Source: Alnus glutinosa (Eukaryota > Streptophyta > Magnoliopsida > Fagales > Betulaceae). From it: 64,000 bases of DNA. The position numbers and the translations under genes were made by a program. The notes under the pieces were generated by a model that was not told where the DNA came from, ran no database searches, and saw only the letters and a program-made list of their open reading frames with translations. The stretch lies in the NCBI RefSeq assembly GCF_958979055.1, contig NC_084897.1, forward strand, positions 19,445,628 through 19,509,627, read 5' to 3'. Below, piece after piece: positions 44,501-58,100 of the stretch (the first letter of the stretch is position 1; the number at the start of each line of letters is the position of its first letter).

Positions 44501-47500
44501 ATGGACTCCTGCCTGTTGCTCCTCTTCTTGTGTCTTTCTATTGTAACAGTCTTTAGAGCACCTGTCTGTTGATCTGGTAGTCCAGTAATCTGGTTTTGGA
44601 ATTGGTTTTTCTGTTGAAGCTCTTATATAGATTTTGTTGGCTGCCTTTTCATTTGTAAACTCAACTCAACTATTCCTCAACCAATAGTCACTAGTGAAAT
44701 ATGTTTAATTAGGTTATTAGGTCAAAACCTATACATGTATATCTGACATTTACCTTGAAGTTGATATTATCACTGTAAAAAAGGATCTGCTGTTGAAAAA
44801 GATAGCCTACTGATAACTGTTCGTCAAATTTTGGATGTAGTTTTTAAACGAAAGTATCTTGTTCTATATCATTTTCACCTTCGCTCACTTTTTGGTGTAT
44901 TCCTGATCTTAAAAGATATGCCTAATGGATCTGGGAGTGCCAGTTTTGTTTGCTGTATAAAACTTGGGTGTTTTTGACACCCATGGAAATCAAACAGCTC
45001 TATCTTATTTGCCCTAGAATTTGAAATGAAAATGAAGTCACTGTGTGAAGTGATAGGCATCACCAAGGGTGGTATCAAGTCATTTAGATAATATTGAAAT
45101 CCTAAAATATTGATTATGTGTGATGTTACATGCTTAATTTATTTATTTTCTCTGAATTTGTTGCTTGTCTGATATCTTTCTGAAATTGGGTCTGTGTACT
45201 TCCAATTTTCCTCTTTCCCCAACTTTTTTTTTTTTACAGTTCTTCACAACAGAACCTTATGCTTGTGAACCTTCTAGCCTCCCAAAATATCCCCCAAGCA
45301 AGGAAATTGATGCTAAACGACGGGATGACGAAGCTCGGAGGTGTGAATGCTCTAAACCCTGCTTTGTACTACAAATATTTGGTTCTTTATGACAATATTT
45401 TGAAATTGTGCATATTGATAAAGGTCTGATTGATATCAACCTGTGGGATCATATCCTATGTAAAGGATATTATTATTTTAGGCTTTTATAATTATTGCTT
45501 TGGTTAATATGGTAAAGGGCCTAGGCACCTTTTGTCTTAATTTACTCATGCTCTTCATCTTGGTATGTAAACATGTATATTGCCATGGTTTTTACTTTTT
45601 AGTATAGATTTCTACACTAATGCAAAACTTAGACCTCCCCGTGGTTTGAGGCATATTGTTTTCTACATTTGCTGGATAAGCTGGAGACATGTTAATTGCA
45701 ATATAGTTAAGAAGCATATGATTTAGAATCAATAAGTATTAGAGGTCAAGTTGGAAATCTTGTTGCTGTCAGTCTCCATTTCAATTTTTGTTTTATCTTT
45801 CAGTTCTTAGTGTGCATTTATTCTTAATCTGTTTATGAGAGACTGTCTAGTTTTCTTATTGTTGGTATGTAGGGGTTTGCATGGACTTGTCTTGCTTATA
45901 TGAGGTATAAAATGGGAATAATATTAACTGTATGGTTGTGCAGATTAAGAGCTGCCAGTAAAGCCCAGGCTGATGGTGTAAAGAAAACACGTACCCGCGA
46001 TCGTTCTGTTAGGGCACATCCTGCTCCAGAAGCCAATGCTGAGCTTCAATCTAATATTGATGTATGTTTGATTCGTTGCTTCTATCTTCCATCCCTTTTT
46101 TTTTCTTTTTTAATATGTTTTCTGGTTTGGCTTACTAACCTACTGCATAAGCGTGGGTTCAAATTTTAGTATCCTCTGTGAATAGATAACCAGATGACGT
46201 GCTTTACCATTATGTAGAGATTATGTTATTAGTGCTCTTTGTGCGCCCCCTCCCATTTTTCTTCTCCTTTAGGTGCTGGAGTTGACTCAATATTCTTGCA
46301 TCGCTGATGTTTATAAGTTATTGGCTCATTTTACTTGGAAACAAATGTGGGAATTTAAGATTTGAATATAGTGCCCTTTGATAAAAAAAAAATGGTGATG
46401 TGAGATTAGTGCTTGATATGTTTTGCATGCGAATGAAGCCTAATTTGTTTATGATTTTGATCCTCAATCAGATTTGGAGTTTCATATCTAGACTATTAGG
46501 TAGTTTGTAACCAATTGCCCTTTGTTAATTTTGAATTATTGCAATGTTAATAAATAGTTCTAAATGAGACGGAAAAACTATCATTGTGTTTCACAGGCTA
46601 TAAGTGCAACACTTGGAACATTTTTGAACTTTTTCTGAACTTGTAATGACTATGAACTCTACTTGAAATGTATCTCTCTCTCTCTCCCACTTTACACACA
46701 CACAGATAGATATTTTACATGCACGCATGTGCAGAAACACTAGTTAATTACCAAGATGGATATGAATTAGATGGATGATAATCCAATGCATTAATGTATG
46801 AGAGCTATTAAAGTTTCTTTCTTAATATGCCATACTTGTCAAGAATCATAAGTTAGTGTTCCCTGTCTATTGCTTAGGCTACCAGATTTGGTTCTGAAGT
46901 AGATTCAGTGGTAGTTTCTTGGAAAATGTTCATTTGCTCATTCGCTAAGATAGTCAGACGTTGAAAAGTGTTGTATAAGTAAAGTGGATTGTATGGAGCT
47001 CAGGGCTTTTGAATAGAACTTGTCGTTGAACAAACAAGAAGTTGAAAATTTGTTCACCTTTACTGAGGTTGAGATTTTTTTTTTTTGGATAAATGATACG
47101 ATATGGGTTAGCCAATTCCAAAAATTTGATGAAGCAGCTTATTCTCCCTTGTTCTCGCTCTTAGCAACATCACGAGTGTGTGAAAGATTTATGTGCATAC
47201 AATTTGCATGTCGATTTGGCCAAATTTTACAGTCACTCTTGACTCAATTCATGTTTTGGTTCTAGTTTTTATCTTTCTTGACCGTTGGCTTTCTTCTGAA
47301 ACAGAGGAGGCGTCTTGTTACCCAAGCAAATGCAAAGAGCAAGAGTGAGAAGTTTCCTCCACCACACCAAGATGGACAGCTTGGCTTTCCCTTGGGTGCT
47401 TCACATCATATTGATCCTGCTGTTGTTCCCCGAGACGTCCCATATAGTTCAACCTCTTTGGCTTATCCAAAAGAACGGCTCCAAACTTGGTCGGGTCCAT

Positions 47501-47643
47501 TGGGCGACCCTGCCGGCCTTGGTGCTCCAAGGCGGAGGAAGCATGGTGCAGTCAGTGAAAGAGAACCATCAAAACCAAAGACGGTGGCTCACAAAGATAG
47601 AAGTGCCGATGCTCGTGGTAAAGGAAAGAACAGCATGGTTTAA
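41522..47643 (+). CDS. CDK-like Ser/Thr kinase with N-myristoylation signal
   Basis: Seven coding exons (41522-41881, 42273-42557, 42638-42955, 43770-43997, 45240-45340, 45944-46061, 47305-47643) join in frame to 582 residues. MGCVISRE is a myristoylation/palmitoylation start, so membrane association is likely. The kinase domain starts with the Gly loop IGQGTYSNVY (from residue 121). Lys144 in VALKK, HRDIKGSN (Asp239, Asn244), DFG (257-259) and WYRPPELLLG are all intact. The cyclin-binding helix position reads PESVKFMAREI, as in the plant CDK-related group around At1g54610 and not in CDKA/B. The Lys/Arg-rich C-terminal tail (PKYPPSKEIDAKRRDDEARR, then LRAASKAQADG) is also typical of that group. 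The substrate is unknown. The gene appears intact, with two uATGs. Confidence 0.95.
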
Positions 47644-48247
47644 ACTTTTGAGTGTTTACATCAAGATTCAGATCTGTTAAGCTGGACAGCCTATGCTTAC
47701 ACAGTTTTGATGAAGTCCTACTGCAATGTAAGGCAAGTCTATCAAATCAGCCTGACTTCTTTTGGCATTGAAGGATGTAATTGGTTGGTTGGTTAAAGGT
47801 GCAGGGGGTATGATCAATTTTTCATCTATAGTCCCTTACCTTTTCCCCAAAGAAAAGATAACAATGGAAAAAAAGTCAAGTTCAATTTGTTGGAACAGTG
47901 AAAATTCTCGTATGTATATCTTCATTTATTTATTTTAGTTCCAAGTTCCTGGTTTTGAAAACCGAATCCTGATTAGAATGGTTAAATATAATCTAATAAA
48001 GGCAGCCCAGCCACATTCTTGTGTTTGAAGTTTTTGCTCAGCAATCCAACTTGTCAGGATAGATGCCTTTCAAATGCAGTAGATTTGCAATTCTGTCTCT
48101 ATTGTTCATTGTACTTCTTTTGCATGGCAACTTTTGCTCTAGACCAATAGATTATGGATTGGTAGTTGTTTATCTAATGCATCACATGCTTTAGGAATGC
48201 TTATGTTTTTTATTTTGATGATCTTTTGAATGGCTGGACATATTTGT

Positions 48248-48426
48248 GAGTAATGTTATAAATCCGTATTTTTATTTCACAACTAACTCATAATGTTAAT
48301 ATGACAATCTCAACCAATTCTATTTTTTTTTTTTTGAAATAGTGATTGATCTAAGGATTGATTGAGATTGTCACGTTTTCATTGCAAGATAATTGTGGGA
48401 TGAAAATGTGATTTTTAGTATTACTC
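48248..48426. mobile_element. 179-bp MITE with perfect 7-bp flanking repeat
   Basis: The left end GAGTAATGTTATAAATCCGT and the inverted right end GAGTAATACTAAAAATCACA align and extend through TTTTATTTCACAACTA-like sequence. Flanks are TATTTGT at 48241-48247 and 48427-48433. Internally, GACAATCTCAACCAAT is inverted as ATTGATTGAGATTGTC. Confidence 0.82.
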
Positions 48427-48959
48427 TATTTGTCAGCATTCTTCGGGCGTTGGATTTGGCAGCAATCAGTCCATCATTAGTGTGGGTAACGTACATATAA
48501 GAAAAGAAAAGAAAAAACCTAAAAATTTCTATCACAAACTCAAAAGGCCAGAGTTTGAGAATGATGCACAAGCAGAAAATTCCCCATCAGCATTTCCTCA
48601 TAATTTTCTTATGAAGAACTTGAAAACTTATCATAGGCTTATTACCATTCTATTTGGACATTGACAAATTCTCTAGGTTGAAATGCTTATCACGCAAATG
48701 AAGCAATTACTTGAAAAGATGAGTGCAGACATTGTTTGATAATTGATTTTTTTTTTTCTACACAATTCCATGAAAAATGGGTAGGAGGAGAAATTTTGAT
48801 AAATGATATATCCATATAAATAACCTATAATAAGCCCAACTAATAAAAGGTCCACCAGGTCTACTACGCATAGAAAGGCCAATGCAAATCTATGAATGCA
48901 CTATATGAGTCATATGATCGACAATATGACAATTTCTACTGGGGACTACCTAAAAAAGA

Positions 48960-49172
48960 GTCTAATGTCTAACATAAAAAAGACATTCCAACCTAATACC
49001 TTTTTTCTCATTGAAAATACTCTACTTACTTAAGTATTGGAGTCTTTCTCGTTACCCTTTGGTCGGTGTCACTCCGATGGTACGCTCTTTGTTTTGCAGG
49101 TACCCGCAACCCAATCCGACCGTACAAAAATCCGTCTCAAGCAGTTGACGCCATATATGAGAACGATGTTGA
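48960..49172 (+). mobile_element. Relic of a gypsy LTR end and primer-binding site
   Basis: TTACTTAAGTATTGGAGTCT near 49025 matches the R/U5 phrase common in plant gypsy LTRs (ACTTAAGCATCGGAG). TTTTGCAGGTACCCGC follows, and GACGCCATATATGAGAACGA near 49147 resembles a decayed form of the usual TGGCGCCGTCTGTGGGAACGA primer-site region. No domains are left. The assignment rests on pattern recognition only. Confidence 0.4.
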
Positions 49173-49737
49173 ACACTTGAACATGTGGCTAAGACCAGGG
49201 CTGATGGCTCTTTCTTCTTCGAACTTATGTTCACTATTTGCAAGTTATGTTCAGCCTTTCTCCATCCTTCAGATCTGCACTCACCCCACCAGATTTGCAC
49301 TCACCCATATTAAATCTGTACTCACTCATTGCAAATCTATGTTCTTTCAATCATTCGTCACATACCTGCATTCGCTCCTGCCAAATTGGAAACCCAAAAA
49401 GCCAACCCGAATTTCTCCATTAACAAAGTTGTAAACAGTCGTGGAGAATAATAATTCAATTGAGTTGCAATCGAATCCTAAACGAGCTCGTGCCGGAGTA
49501 GATTAGATGAATCTACTTGTAGATCATATAATCTTGTATGAAACATATCCTTGTAGTTTTGTTGAAATTGTTTATTTATTTCATTATTTATATTCTTTAT
49601 TTTTTTTTTCATCGTGTTGTTTAAAGTTTAATATATTCATCGGTCTAGATAATTTCTTTTCTTGTTTACTAATAAATCGACTAATCAAGCTCATGTTTCT
49701 ATAATCAATTCGATCCCTCGAGCTTATTGGAAGGAGG

Positions 49738-49959
49738 CCTACTATATACAATTTAATTCCCATTGATATATACAAGTAACTTATGGGAATGAGAAACTAC
49801 TAGAATGGAAGCTTACTATATATAGTTTAATTCCCATTTGCCTACACAAGTAGCCCAAATGAATGAAGGACTACTGGAATTGAGGCTACTATCTTCAACT
49901 TCATTTCTATTGGCCTACATAAGTAGCTCAAGGGAATGTGAGACTACTGGAATGGAAGC
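49738..49959. repeat. Three tandem copies of a 74-bp unit
   Basis: Copies start near 49738, 49812 and 49886, each with the order CTACTAT, TTTAATTCCCATT (or TTCATTTCTATT), CTACA(C/T)AAGTAG and ACTACTGGAAT. Divergence between copies is moderate, so the array is not recent. Confidence 0.8.
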
Positions 49960-50012
49960 CCACACTCACACCGGCCCAGTGGACAGCCAGCCCAAATATA
50001 GCTTGCTGCACA

Positions 50013-50308
50013 TGTTGAGAAAGAAAATCTTATATGAAAGACAACTTATAATGGAAATAAGGGAATGACAACTCATTAAAAAGGTGGCATATTAATTATA
50101 AATTGCCTTATGAAAGCACACGACATAAATAATACTTAGTCTATATAAAGTCAGTAGGAGGCTAAATTGAGTTAATGCTTTTATGCTCTAATCTCTATCT
50201 ATTTTCTTATTATCACCTTCACATTTTTACTGACTTAAGCAGTGGAAGTGGTACCGCTGCACTCCTCCCCGTTGGCGGCGTACTACTTTGATGTTTGACT
50301 GTCTTACA
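50013..50308 (+). mobile_element. Possible LTR relic upstream of HST
   Basis: It runs from TGTTGAGAAAG to GACTGTCTTACA, with a TATA box (GTCTATATAAAG near 50139) and the R/U5 phrase TACTGACTTAAGCAGTGGAAG at 50230. Flanking 5-mers do not match, so the boundaries are uncertain. The R/U5 phrase is shared with the relic at 49025. Confidence 0.4.
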
Positions 50309-50716
50309 GAATCCTGTATTGAAGATTAAGCGTAAACAATCACCGTTAATTTTCGACATTAAAAGTTATCATTGGCAAACCTTATGGAAGCCTCTTTTGA
50401 ACCAAAATTCTAAACTCTTACCACCAAAGCTATCAAATTTATTGATAAAGAGATAAACAACGAGTATCTATGATGCATTAAAATAAATTTAAAAAATAAA
50501 TAGAAGAGTAAGTTAAGATAATCACATTGCTTTTGCACATGACATTGGCAAGCAAGTAAAGCCCGAAGACTTCAAAATGGTAGATTTTCTTAGTCCTCTT
50601 TACTTCTCTCCCACTCTAACAACGTACGTTTGTCTATCACCCTCCATTCTCTCCTTGAAGCCCAAGAAAACCTTTGAAAATCCCCTACTGTATACGGAGT
50701 AGAACCCAGTAGAGCC

Positions 50717-50830
50717 ATGGAGGACAGTAGCACCAATACAGCCAACAATGTGGCCCGAGCCATAGCTGCAGCCCTCGACTGGACCTCCACTCCCGACGCT
50801 CGCAAAGCAGCTGTTTCTTTCTTAGAATCT

Positions 50831-50893
<63 letters not shown>

Positions 50894-53800
50894 GTGTCCT
50901 CTATGTATATCAGTTTTATCTTCCTATGCGTGTCATTCTCTGCTATATTCAATTATCTATTTGTAGTTGAATGATTGAAATTTGGTTGCATCTTGTGATT
51001 TTTTTTGGGGGGTTTTGGGCCAACTAAGATGAGTTTCACCATATGGGTATTACTGCTTTGTGTTTGAAAGCTGTAAATTTGTGATCCTTTTTGCTTTTAT
51101 AGGGTTTTCGAGTCTTATGGTCCGAACAGAGTACAGAACCGGCACTCCCGGAAGCCTTTTGGGTTTGAATAAATTTCATTGCATGTTATGGTCTTTGTAT
51201 TTGGAAGTGGTAAATTCGTGAAACTTTTTATGTTTCGATAGCCTTTTGGATCAAATGAATGTGAAATATCCATTTTTTGTTGGCTTTTCGGTCAATTAAA
51301 TTTGAAAGTTTGATTGCGTTTTACAAGATGGGAATTGGTGCTTCGTGTTTAAAAGACGTGAATTGTGAACTTCTTGTGTTTTCTTTTCCCTGGTTTTGGG
51401 CTTTTGGGTGTCAATAGAGTTGATTGCCTGCTTGGGTTTTTTTTTTCCTGTTGCTTGGGTTGTCTGATGGGTTTTCGGGTTAGCTTTGGTTCTCCTTTGT
51501 ATACCACCTGTGTACTTAGGAGCACTTTACGCTTCATTTTCTTAATAAAATTTTAATTACCTATCAAATAAAAAAAAAAAAAATAGAGTTGATTGCCTGC
51601 TCTTGTTTTAGCATTTAGAAGTAGCAAATTTCTGAACTTTAATGTTTTTTGAAATTTTGTATGCTGTTAGTAATTTGGTTAAGTTGCACCAAAACTGTTT
51701 ATGTGGTTTTCATTTGAAGGGGGTGAACTTTTGAATTGCTTATTTTTCTACAGATTAAGACGTAATTTGATTATCTTTTGTCAGAAGGATATTCATGTTG
51801 TCTGTATAAACTTTTGCAAATGGTCAAGTCTGCATTAAATTTTGGTAGTGGAAAAAGTTTACCAGATGAGGCTCGTGACTGCATTCCTCCTTTTTCCCTT
51901 CAGTAAATTTAGTGGATTAAAATCCCTATATATCAGTTCAGTCGCTAGCATTATAATTTATGCAATTTTGTTACTTCTATGTAATAGGCGCTCCAATTTC
52001 CTGTTTATATATTGTTTTGGTTGATAACTACATTCCACTTAATTTATGCAGATCAAAACAGGAGATGTACGGGTTTTGGCAAGCACATCCTTCCTTCTAG
52101 TCAGAAAGGACTGGTCTTCTGAAATTCGGTTGCATGCCTTTAAAATGTTGCAGGTTTATGGGCATATGCTCTTTGGAGAAGTTTCTTTATGCATTTTGGT
52201 GTTTTGGTGATATGGTCTGTTGATCCATCCCATCTTATCTAGAGAGAAATGCATTTTGTACGACATGATTGTGTTATAATATCTTTTCTGTAGGAATGCT
52301 TTAGGTTATATGCTGTGGATGATCTAGCTGGGTAGAATTTTTGCCTCGTATTCTGTCTAGGTGTAACTCATTAACTGCAACTTTTGTCCTGCACTCCTGG
52401 TTTTCTCTCATGATATATTGGTGTCCTTACTAGTAGATTTACTCTTCTGGGTTTTTTTGTTGTTGGTAGGATAAAGCACTTGCAACTGGAATTGATATTC
52501 TTTCTTTATTGTTTGGTTTAGTGAATTGCTAGAATAAACCTATAAGTTTGATTGAACAAATAACTAATTGTTATCATGCATGTTGTTTGTAGTCCTTGCA
52601 ATGAGAAAAAGCTTCATGACAATTGATATTATATACCTGTAAATCTCTGAGTGATGAACCTATATGGAATATCATCCTATGGAGATAATTGTAACCCCAG
52701 TTATCTCATTAATGTTATGGACTGAATGCACGCATCGCATCTAAGCGTGGAAAGGTCAATAATATAGTCTTCAAAAGTGTAGCCATCATACCTGCAGAGT
52801 GGCATATATTTAGCAGTTAGGACATAAGTCTTTGAAATAGCATATACACGAAGCATATCGGAGGGTTTGATTCTGAAATGAATCCTTGGATGAAAGGGTT
52901 TTCTTCTGATTAGAATTTAAGAATATAGTACTTTTTTCTTTTCAAATTTGAAGCGTTTACAGGTGTCTGAGATTATGTTATGTTTGGTATGTCCGAAGTT
53001 ATGTCATTGAATCCCACTAGTCAAGTTGGGGATTGCAATGTGATGGTTTGGGCATGGACGGTATCATCTTTCTTCTGAAGGCCTAGCAAGCACTTCCTTT
53101 TTTTTTTCCCCCCTTCAGACACAGTCTTTTTCTTGGTTGGAAATATGCAGTGAAAATCAGATGGTTTATGGTGTTGATTGTCCCACCCCTTTCCATGGAC
53201 ACCCCAGATATAATTTTGAACTTGATTATCAAATTTAGGCAACTTATCTTAAGAAGGAAGGGGGAAAAAAGAGAGAGAAAGAGACTGCAGTTGAGAATCC
53301 TTTTACACTTAGCAAGTTGCTAATGCGGGAGGGGGGCACTTCTGCTCAGAATAAATAGTAAAAACTCCACAAAAAAGAGGAAGGGTAACATGTTAATGCA
53401 TAGAGGCACAGTGTATAATGCTAAAGAAAAAGAGTTACAAGTTAAAGAATTGAAGCCCTACAGATGGAGACAAAAAAAATGTGAATTTCCCTTCACTTGA
53501 CTGCGGAGAGAAAGCTTTTTGGCAAAACTCTCTGAAACTTCACTGACGTATGCTTCTCATCAGTTTCTCCTTATCCAAAAGTGCCAAAATAAACATGTAG
53601 GCACGGGCACTGCTGAATGAGGTGGAATTTAATTTATAGAAAGCTGAGCCTTCTGTGTCTGAAGATATTGATGTGGGGGAATTGATGCTGGATTTTCAGC
53701 TCCTCGATGGAAAATGTTCTGTTAGGCAAAACTGTCTTTTTATTTGTTATACTGCCTAGTCTCTAAAGTGCATCCCCCATATCCTTCAATAGTATTTCAA

Positions 53801-55036
53801 CTTCGTATGCCTCTTGTATCCAAAAGGGATTTACAAACCACCTAAATACAAATTGTATTATAAACAGCTAAATTAAAACGTCCTATCCAAGTGCTTAAGC
53901 TTGCTTGAGTTTTGGCCATTGTGTTAAATGGTTCTGGGATTCAGGTGAGTGATTGGTAAGTGTACTTTGTTGGATTTTTTAGGAATTTAGATGCCTTGAA
54001 GCCAGAGGCACTGGAATGTTTATAGTGAAAGGCATTTCTTAACATGTTAAAGTAAATTTCTTTACGTTTTGGCACATTCCTACAAGTTGGCATGCTAGTG
54101 GGTGGGTTGATAGTTTTATTTATCTGTTGCCCTGTGAACAGGAATTAGATTAAGTAAATGATACATATTTGCAGTTTTTTTTTTTTGCAAGATTTTGAAA
54201 ATGGTGGCAATGAAAATTTTAAATTAAAATAATCCAGTCACAAAAAAAGAGGGTTCCTTGGATAAATTATTAACATGTCAAGTGCAGTAGAACGACATGG
54301 AGGAAGAATTTAAAAGGATATAACAATTTGCTTTTAAATTACCTAGATCTTTATTGATGTGAATGTGTTAGATTGTATGATCTTTACTAGACATTTTTTT
54401 GGTATCCCCATAGTAAAGTCTGTGGGTTGCCCTTTTCACACCTACATTACCTAGCTAACGTTATGATGATTTCGATGTTCATTGGTCTAAAAGGTGTGGC
54501 TATAACATATGCATCTTTCTGCAGCATTTGGTACGGCTGCGGTGGGAGGAATTAAGCTCTACAGAACGTAGGAATTTTGCAAATGTTGCTGTTGATTTGA
54601 TGTCTGAGATTGCAAATCCTTGTGAGGAATGGGCTTTGAAAAGTCAGACAGCTGCTCTTGTTGCTGAGGTTTACACCACACTGGTCTTGACTTATGTTTA
54701 ATGCTGCTGATGATCATTTACAGTTCTAGTGCTCATCTTATGATGTGTGACAGATAGTTAGAAGAGAAGGCTTAGTTCTATGGCAAGATCTGCTCCCGTC
54801 TCTTTTATCCCTGTCCAGCAAGGGTCCTGCACAAGTAAATCCATTCTCTGCTGCTTGCAGCTATTGTCTTGCATGATTACATTTTTATTTTAACATATGC
54901 ATGAGGTATTATGTTGATCCTTTTCTTTTATGTTAGGCTGAGTTGGTTTCGATGATGCTGAGGTGGCTTCCTGAAGATATTATGGTTCACAATGAAGATT
55001 TGGAAGGTTATCATGGATTGCCTTCAGCGTTCTTCA

Positions 55037-55121
<85 letters not shown>

Positions 55122-58100
55122 TTGGGGAGGGGGGGGGGGGGGTGACACGTGTGCGTGTATGTGCACATGTTCATACACGTGCATGGCACTTTCTCGTCTG
55201 GAGTAGCATTTCTTTATTCCTCTCTTAACCTGGTTTGAATGTACCATACAGGTGATCGACGTAGGCTGTTGTTGCGGGGGCTTACTCAATCTTTGCCTGA
55301 AATTTTGCCTTTATTATTCAAAGTATGCCTTGGTCCTTATCTTCAGCAGAAGTCATTTATCCTTTCAGTTTTGTAATGCCTTAATTCTTGATGCAGTTAC
55401 TAGAAAGACACTTTGTAGCTGCAGTGAGTGCAGCAGGTAATCAAGAAATGGATGTTGCAAAACAGCATGCAGCCACAATAATAACTACTTTAAATGCTGT
55501 TAATGCATATGCAGAATGGGCTCCATTGCCTGATCTTGCTAAATATGGCATAATTCATGGGTATGATATCCTTCTTTTCAGTTTGACATAGTCGGATTTG
55601 AGATGGTTGTACTGGTATCTTACCCTCTCTCTCCCTCCTGTCTTTCTCACTCACACAACAGGTGTGGTTTCTTACTTTCTTCTCCTGACTTTCGTCTTCA
55701 TGCTTGTGAGTTTTTCAAACTTGTCTCGCCAAGGTATGCACTATAGTTTTCTTCAATTGTATTTTCAACGTTGTTTGTTGTTAAAGACGAGCAAACATTT
55801 TCCGTAGTGAGAATTTCCACGAACTATCATGTTACTCTGAATTGGGACTTGCAGGAAGAGACCTATTGACGACTCTGCTTCTGAATTCAATTCTGCAATG
55901 GGTAATATCTTTCAGATCTTGATGAATGTCTCTAGAGAATTTTTGCACAGATCAAGCTCTAGTGCTGGAGTTATTGATGAAAGTGAATTAGAGTTTGCGG
56001 AATATGTATGTGAGAGTATGGTGTCTTTGGGTTCTTCGAACTTGCAGTCTATGGCTGGCGATAGCACCCTTCTTCCCCTTTATTTACAACAGGTAATTAG
56101 ACTCTAATATTATCTTGCAACCTGTATCATTAGAGTTTTCATTGCCAATTAGCATTATTTTGGAGTTCAACTCAGCTTCACATGGTAAGGCATTATCACA
56201 AACTAACTTTGTGAGTTACCAAGATTTAATTTGTCGGGGATGAGTCTGCACTGAAACTTAGCATTAGCATCTGATGCTTGCTCTTTGATTTAAGCCCTAG
56301 CCTATAACCTTTCCCTTAATGTCACACCATACATATAGCCTGTCAGCATCTAATTTATCTCAGTTATTCATTGGTCACTTATGTGAAGCTATTGGCAGCA
56401 CGTGAACTAAGTTGGCATCATTTTTCTCAGTTTGGTCTCTTCTCTCTGACAGCCTTGGTTTGAGGGATTGTAATTCTACGAATGAACAAGTAATAGAGGT
56501 TTCATGTAAATGCCGCGTCTTGACCTTTCAAGACATAGCTACATTCCATGGGTTTTCAGTCTGAATTGCAATGAGCTTTTGAGATCTATCTGAGCTGAGC
56601 TTGGTCAAACTTTAGGACCTAAATCCAAGTTTTGGCTGTAAGCTCAACGCAGCATGGAGTATAGAGATACCTTAATACTTTATGCACTCGTGCTGCTCTT
56701 TTAACCGAAAAGTTGGAAGTGGACAAATCCTCAGGCCGTTGAATATTAAGTTAGTGTAGTTGTTGGTGCTAATATAGATAATAAAAAATTCTACCATTCG
56801 GTCAGAATGGGCTGAGGTCAGGCCGGGACTTGAGGGCTTTCTGTGGGCCAGCTGAGATCTAGGCAATGATTTCTTCTAAGGGTGTGTGCCTGAGGTTACC
56901 TCAACTGAACCTCATTTACCAATCTACAGGTGGTCTACCTATTTTGGCCCATTCACATGATTTGCATGGCACAAGTCGGTATTACTTAAGGTTCCTTCGC
57001 AAAAAAATTCTTCAATAGAACTTGTATCTGATGTAATCTTTTCTGGGGAGTTAAGTTAGAGACTAACAAGGAGTAAATCTCCATTTATTTGTAGTCTAGT
57101 CTAATAAGGAATAGATATTCCAAATTAGGTTATAGGCTATTCGTGAGTATTCTTTCTCACTAGGGTCTAAGTCAATGACGGCTAAACCTAGCCTTGTAAC
57201 ATGTAGCTGTTATTCCTCTAGGGTTCCCTGCATGATGTAAATGATGGCTAGATCTAATGGTTATGTTTTATGACCTAGCCGTCTCCTATTTTAGCATAAT
57301 CCTAATGAATAAAATATCATGCTTGAGTATTATCAAAACTTAGAACGTCTTTTGGTGTCTTGAAGGTTACAGCTCCCTTGAAGTAGCCCATATCATTTTC
57401 CCTTAGTTCTTATTTGTTTGGTTCACATCAAGTGGCATCAGAGCTAGGGTTCCTCTTGTTAACAAGCAATTTTTAATCATAGAGGCCCGGTTGATTGTTT
57501 TCTACAGCAATCACCGATCCACACCATCACCATGTCTTTCCAAATCTTTTTGGGTGCAAAGCAACAAGCAAGGCTAGAAAAGATGCGATTAGATTTCCTA
57601 GTGTGGAAAGATAAATCTAGCAAACAGATGGAGGAGCACATGAGAAGAATTAAAACCTTTCCAGCCAGCCAATCCCCGCCCATAACACCTACCCCACCGG
57701 CACCATCCTCAGTCGTAGATCTATGCCGTTCAGTCCACCAACAGCCACCGTCGTCCCAGATGTACCGGTCACCACATATCCGCCGTTCGTTTCATAGACT
57801 CGCCATAAAACACCGCATCAAGCAGCTGCTATGGTTTCCTTGTCAACCCCGAGTAGCCCACTCCTTCCGCACATCCAGAAATCACCAAACCCGGCCTTCT
57901 AGATGCACTGTTAACCACCACACCGCTGAAAGCTTCTCACTGTCAAGTTTTCCGCCATTGCAGGCCACCCCGCATGCAATAGTTACTGCATCACAGCCCA
58001 GCTGTCACACTCAAAATAAAAGAAAGAAGAGACGTGTTTTTGCTTGATTCAGGAAGAGAAAGAAAGAAAACACAGGTCCTTGTGTTTGGGATTTTATCGC

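Larger units (their letters stand above)
47644..50716. other. Intergenic region between kinase and HST
   Basis: It begins with the kinase 3'UTR and ends with the HST leader. It holds a MITE (48248-48426), a gypsy LTR/primer-site relic (about 48960-49172), a 74-bp tandem repeat (49738-49959) and a possible LTR (50013-50308), listed separately. 49180-49440 has several ACTCACC/GCACTCACCC phrases but no recognisable gene. Confidence 0.5.

Noticed and set aside
54943-55289. Ser-Leu / Cys-Val repeat ORFs on both strands
   Set aside because: They are products of the compound CT/GT microsatellite in HST intron 5; only the first part (54937-55006) is a real exon.
57532-58047. 171-codon ORF as an independent host gene inside HST
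   Set aside because: It lies wholly within the LTR element, between the primer site and the purine tract.
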